7,912 nucleotides of DNA from Bacteroidales bacterium (GTDB taxonomy: Bacteria; Bacteroidota; Bacteroidia; Bacteroidales; UBA932): contig JAKSKA010000063.1 of NCBI GenBank assembly GCA_024401915.1, positions 1 to 7,912 on the forward strand, in the 5' to 3' direction. Positions 6,466 through 7,912 of this stretch are shown here, piece after piece; the first letter of the stretch is position 1, and every line of letters begins with the position of its first letter. The position numbers were made by a program, and so were the translations under genes. The notes under the pieces were generated by a model. That model worked only from the letters and a program-made list of their open reading frames with translations, was not told the DNA's origin and searched no databases.

Positions 6466-6735
6466 ATGAAAGTCAGGAACAATTACAACACAAGGAAGAT
6501 TGCCGGGGTGACGGTGCTTGTGCCTGCGTCGGTTGCGGGTAAGGTCAACGTGAATACGGCAAGCCTGAACGCCACAGGTCTGTGGCTGCTGAAGTCGTTG
6601 GAAGGAAAGGATTGCACCATTGAAGAAGCAGTGGACCTTATGTGCGGTGAATATGGGATTGACCGTGACACGGCTCTCGGCGATGTCAATGCCCTGCTTG
6701 GCGCTCTCCGCCAGTGCGGATTTCTCGACGAATGA
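6466..6735 (+). CDS. PqqD-family (RRE-like) protein
   Basis: An 89-residue protein with PqqD-like layout: an N-terminal beta part (KIAGVTVLVPASVAGKVNVN, about 11-30), then N-A-T-G-L-W-L-L-K-S-L-E-G (35-47), then helices containing CTIEEAVDLMCGEYGI (50-65) and LGDVNALLGALRQCGFL (71-87). This is the size and pattern of stand-alone PqqD (PF05402) RiPP recognition elements, which bind precursor leader peptides for modifying enzymes. The ATG at 6466 is chosen because an earlier in-frame ATG at 6442 overlaps the -7 box. The gene is divergent from the small peptide gene, and its last 50 bp overlap the nucleotidyltransferase gene tail to tail. No PQQ genes are present, so a role in PQQ synthesis is unlikely. 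Its peptide partner is unknown. Confidence 0.85.
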   Translation: MKVRNNYNTRKIAGVTVLVPASVAGKVNVNTASLNATGLWLLKSLEGKDCTIEEAVDLMCGEYGIDRDTALGDVNALLGALRQCGFLDE

Positions 6736-7744
6736 CTTTACCCACCATCTTTCCGGCCTTCTTCAGCCACAGCGACAGCACCTCCGACGGGCGCAGCGGC
6801 AGATAGGCGAACTTGGCGAAATAGCGCTTTGCGCGGGGGCTGTCGGTGAGGGACAGACGGATGAACTCCCACGCGCGGCATTTTTCTTTTTCGGTCCAGT
6901 CTGTGCGGAAATCCGTTCCCAGAAGAAGGTCTGTGGCGCAAAGCATCACGACGGCGAATTTCTCAAGTCCGGTCTTCCCCAGTGCCGGATCCCATTCGTT
7001 CAAGACTTCCGGGTTGGCCTTTAACAGCAGAGCAAGGTCCAAAAGCATCCTCAGAGCTATCCTGCCACCACTGTAGCACAGGTGCTGGGCCGTGTGCTTC
7101 ACAACGAAGACTGCAGCGGTGACGCTGTCAAGTTCCAGACATCCGTCCGGACGCCTCACGGCATCGGGCAGGGACTCTTTCAGCAGGGCGAAGGTCCTGT
7201 GATGGACACGATTGTAGCCTTTTGTGTTTTCAAGATCGTGATTCTCGAAATGGACTCCGTTATAAACGAAGGACGAATGCTTCTGCTGGGATTCGAAATT
7301 TATGTCAATGCCGAGACCGGAGGCAATGGCGTTGCACTCGACAAAGGCGCTTCTGCGTCCATCACGGGTGAGTGCCACGAAGTCCACGTCCCCGCTCTCG
7401 CGGAGTTCGGGATCCGGATAATTGGAGGCAAGGCTTTCGCCTTTGAGAAGAAGCATCTCAAGACCATTGTCTTCCAGATGTGTGCGCAGTTGACAAGTCG
7501 CCTCGCGGCGGAGGCGGAAACCTTCACGCAAACCCTGCGCTGAAAGATCCCAGCGCAACATCAGATCGAAGTCGGGCTGGAGCGATTCCGGCAGGGTCTT
7601 CACCGCCTCGTAACACAGGGCGCTGACTCCGTTCACTCCCGCATCAGTGAATACCTTCGACCAGTTCACTCCGGCAGGAATGTCCTCGCGCTTGCCAAAA
7701 ACTGACATTCGCACGAGTTTGCTTATGACGAGCAGTTCTTCCAT
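6686..7744 (-). CDS. Uncharacterised nucleotidyltransferase (PF14907, NTP_transf_5-like)
   Basis: A 352-residue cytosolic protein with no signal peptide. The family signature is clear: L-L-L-K-G-E-S-L (98-105), Y-P-D-P-E-L-R-E-S-G-D-V-D-F (109-122) with putative metal-binding Asp119 and Asp121, then F-x-N-H (166-169), H-H-R-T-F (181-185) and VVKHTAQHLCYSGGRIALRM (214-233) running into a hydrophobic D-L-A-L-L-L helix. From memory, such proteins often lie near PqqD-like, S24/S26 peptidase-like or lasso-type genes in Bacteroidetes and may transfer a nucleotide to a peptide or other acceptor; the substrate is unproven. The start is the ATG at 7744. The in-frame TTG at 7762 and ATG at 7756 lie in or next to the -7 box, so they fall outside the expected transcript. 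The final 15 codons plus the stop lie antisense to the PqqD-like gene, an unusual convergent overlap. Confidence 0.88.
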   Translation of the reverse strand: MEELLVISKLVRMSVFGKREDIPAGVNWSKVFTDAGVNGVSALCYEAVKTLPESLQPDFDLMLRWDLSAQGLREGFRLRREATCQLRTHLEDNGLEMLLLKGESLASNYPDPELRESGDVDFVALTRDGRRSAFVECNAIASGLGIDINFESQQKHSSFVYNGVHFENHDLENTKGYNRVHHRTFALLKESLPDAVRRPDGCLELDSVTAAVFVVKHTAQHLCYSGGRIALRMLLDLALLLKANPEVLNEWDPALGKTGLEKFAVVMLCATDLLLGTDFRTDWTEKEKCRAWEFIRLSLTDSPRAKRYFAKFAYLPLRPSEVLSLWLKKAGKMVGKVIRREIRTGGERQAGH

Positions 7745-7759
7745 AAGACGAAACATCTG

Positions 7760-7790
7760 CAAAACTACTGCTTTTCAGCGGTATTGCAAA
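7760..7790 (-). promoter_or_regulatory. Consensus Bacteroidetes promoter for the nucleotidyltransferase gene
   Basis: The minus strand has TTTG (7790-7787), exactly 19 bp, then TAGTTTTG (7767-7760), both full matches to the -33/-7 consensus. The -33 TTTG is the end of the U-tract of the upstream terminator. The -7 box ends 15 nt before the ATG at 7744. Confidence 0.85.
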
Positions 7791-7817
7791 AAAACGGCTG
7801 ACCAAAATGGCCAGCCG
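7788..7817 (-). terminator. Intrinsic terminator of the right-edge gene
   Basis: On the minus strand CGGCTGGCC (7817-7809), loop ATTTT, GGTCAGCCG (7803-7795) form a 9-bp stem with one G-U pair, followed at once by seven T (7794-7788). It begins 22 nt after the stop codon at 7840. Confidence 0.9.
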
Positions 7818-7839
7818 CTTCTATCTATCGGAAGAATCT

Positions 7840-7912
7840 TTAGAAGATCTCTTCGGTTTTCGTTTCGGGCTGCTGTGCAAGGGTTTCTGCCTCATTCTTG
7901 CAGCATTCGGGG
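7840..7912 (-). CDS. C-terminal end of an unidentified protein (5' part outside the window)
   Basis: Only 23 residues are visible: PECCKNEAETLAQQ followed by an acidic tail ending E-E-I-F and TAA at 7840. The tail has a Cys-Cys pair. The strong terminator just downstream on the same strand supports a real gene end here. Another minus-strand frame is also open until about 7825, but it is basic and would end almost on the terminator stem, so I prefer this one. The family cannot be named from so little. Confidence 0.55.
   Translation of the reverse strand, partial: PECCKNEAETLAQQPETKTEEIF

Noticed and set aside
7745..7762. TTG (7762) or ATG (7756) start for the nucleotidyltransferase
   Set aside because: Both fall within or immediately next to the -7 box, before the expected transcription start.

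Overview
The window looks like chromosomal DNA of a Bacteroidales bacterium, probably a gut commensal of the Rikenellaceae/Prevotellaceae type; the genus cannot be told from this sequence. Three large minus-strand genes encode lipoproteins that begin with the same fimbrillin-like (Mfa/FimA-type) domain. One of them carries a FISUMP-type C-terminal domain and another a GLUG-type repeat region, both common in this order. The promoters fit the Bacteroidetes pattern of TTTG about 19-20 bp upstream of TAnnTTTG. The DNA is moderately GC-rich; the 4759-6168 gene looks more AT-rich by eye than its neighbours.

Surface-protein block, about 1-6400, all on the minus strand and so read right to left. A 53-residue peptide gene (6343-6182) lies 13 nt ahead of a 469-residue lipoprotein with a fimbrillin-like and a FISUMP-like domain (6168-4759). 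Two tandem hairpins (4732-4701 and 4704-4668) close this unit. A new promoter (4664-4633) then drives an 892-residue fimbrillin-like/GLUG-repeat lipoprotein (4611-1933). Five nucleotides later a third lipoprotein starts (1927 to beyond the left edge). It has two fimbrillin-like domains followed by an SGNH/GDSL hydrolase domain of DUF4886 type. That last gene has a one-base frameshift around 1842-1852, just after its signal peptide.

Right-hand block. A divergent promoter reads an 89-residue PqqD-like protein (6466-6735, plus strand). Its 3' end overlaps by 50 bp, tail to tail, the 3' end of an uncharacterised nucleotidyltransferase gene (7744-6686, minus; PF14907-like). The nucleotidyltransferase has its own textbook promoter, whose -33 TTTG lies inside the U-tract of the preceding terminator. 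The last 23 codons of another minus-strand gene are visible at the right edge.

How the genes may work together (inference). The left block looks like a kit of outer-membrane lipoproteins that share an anchoring/stalk domain and differ in the C-terminal module: FISUMP, a Cys-laddered beta-helix, or a hydrolase. The right block pairs a PqqD-type peptide-binding domain with a nucleotidyltransferase, a combination that recalls RiPP tailoring. The small Cys-containing peptide encoded divergently from the PqqD gene is the most interesting candidate partner, but no maturase, protease or transporter is visible here.
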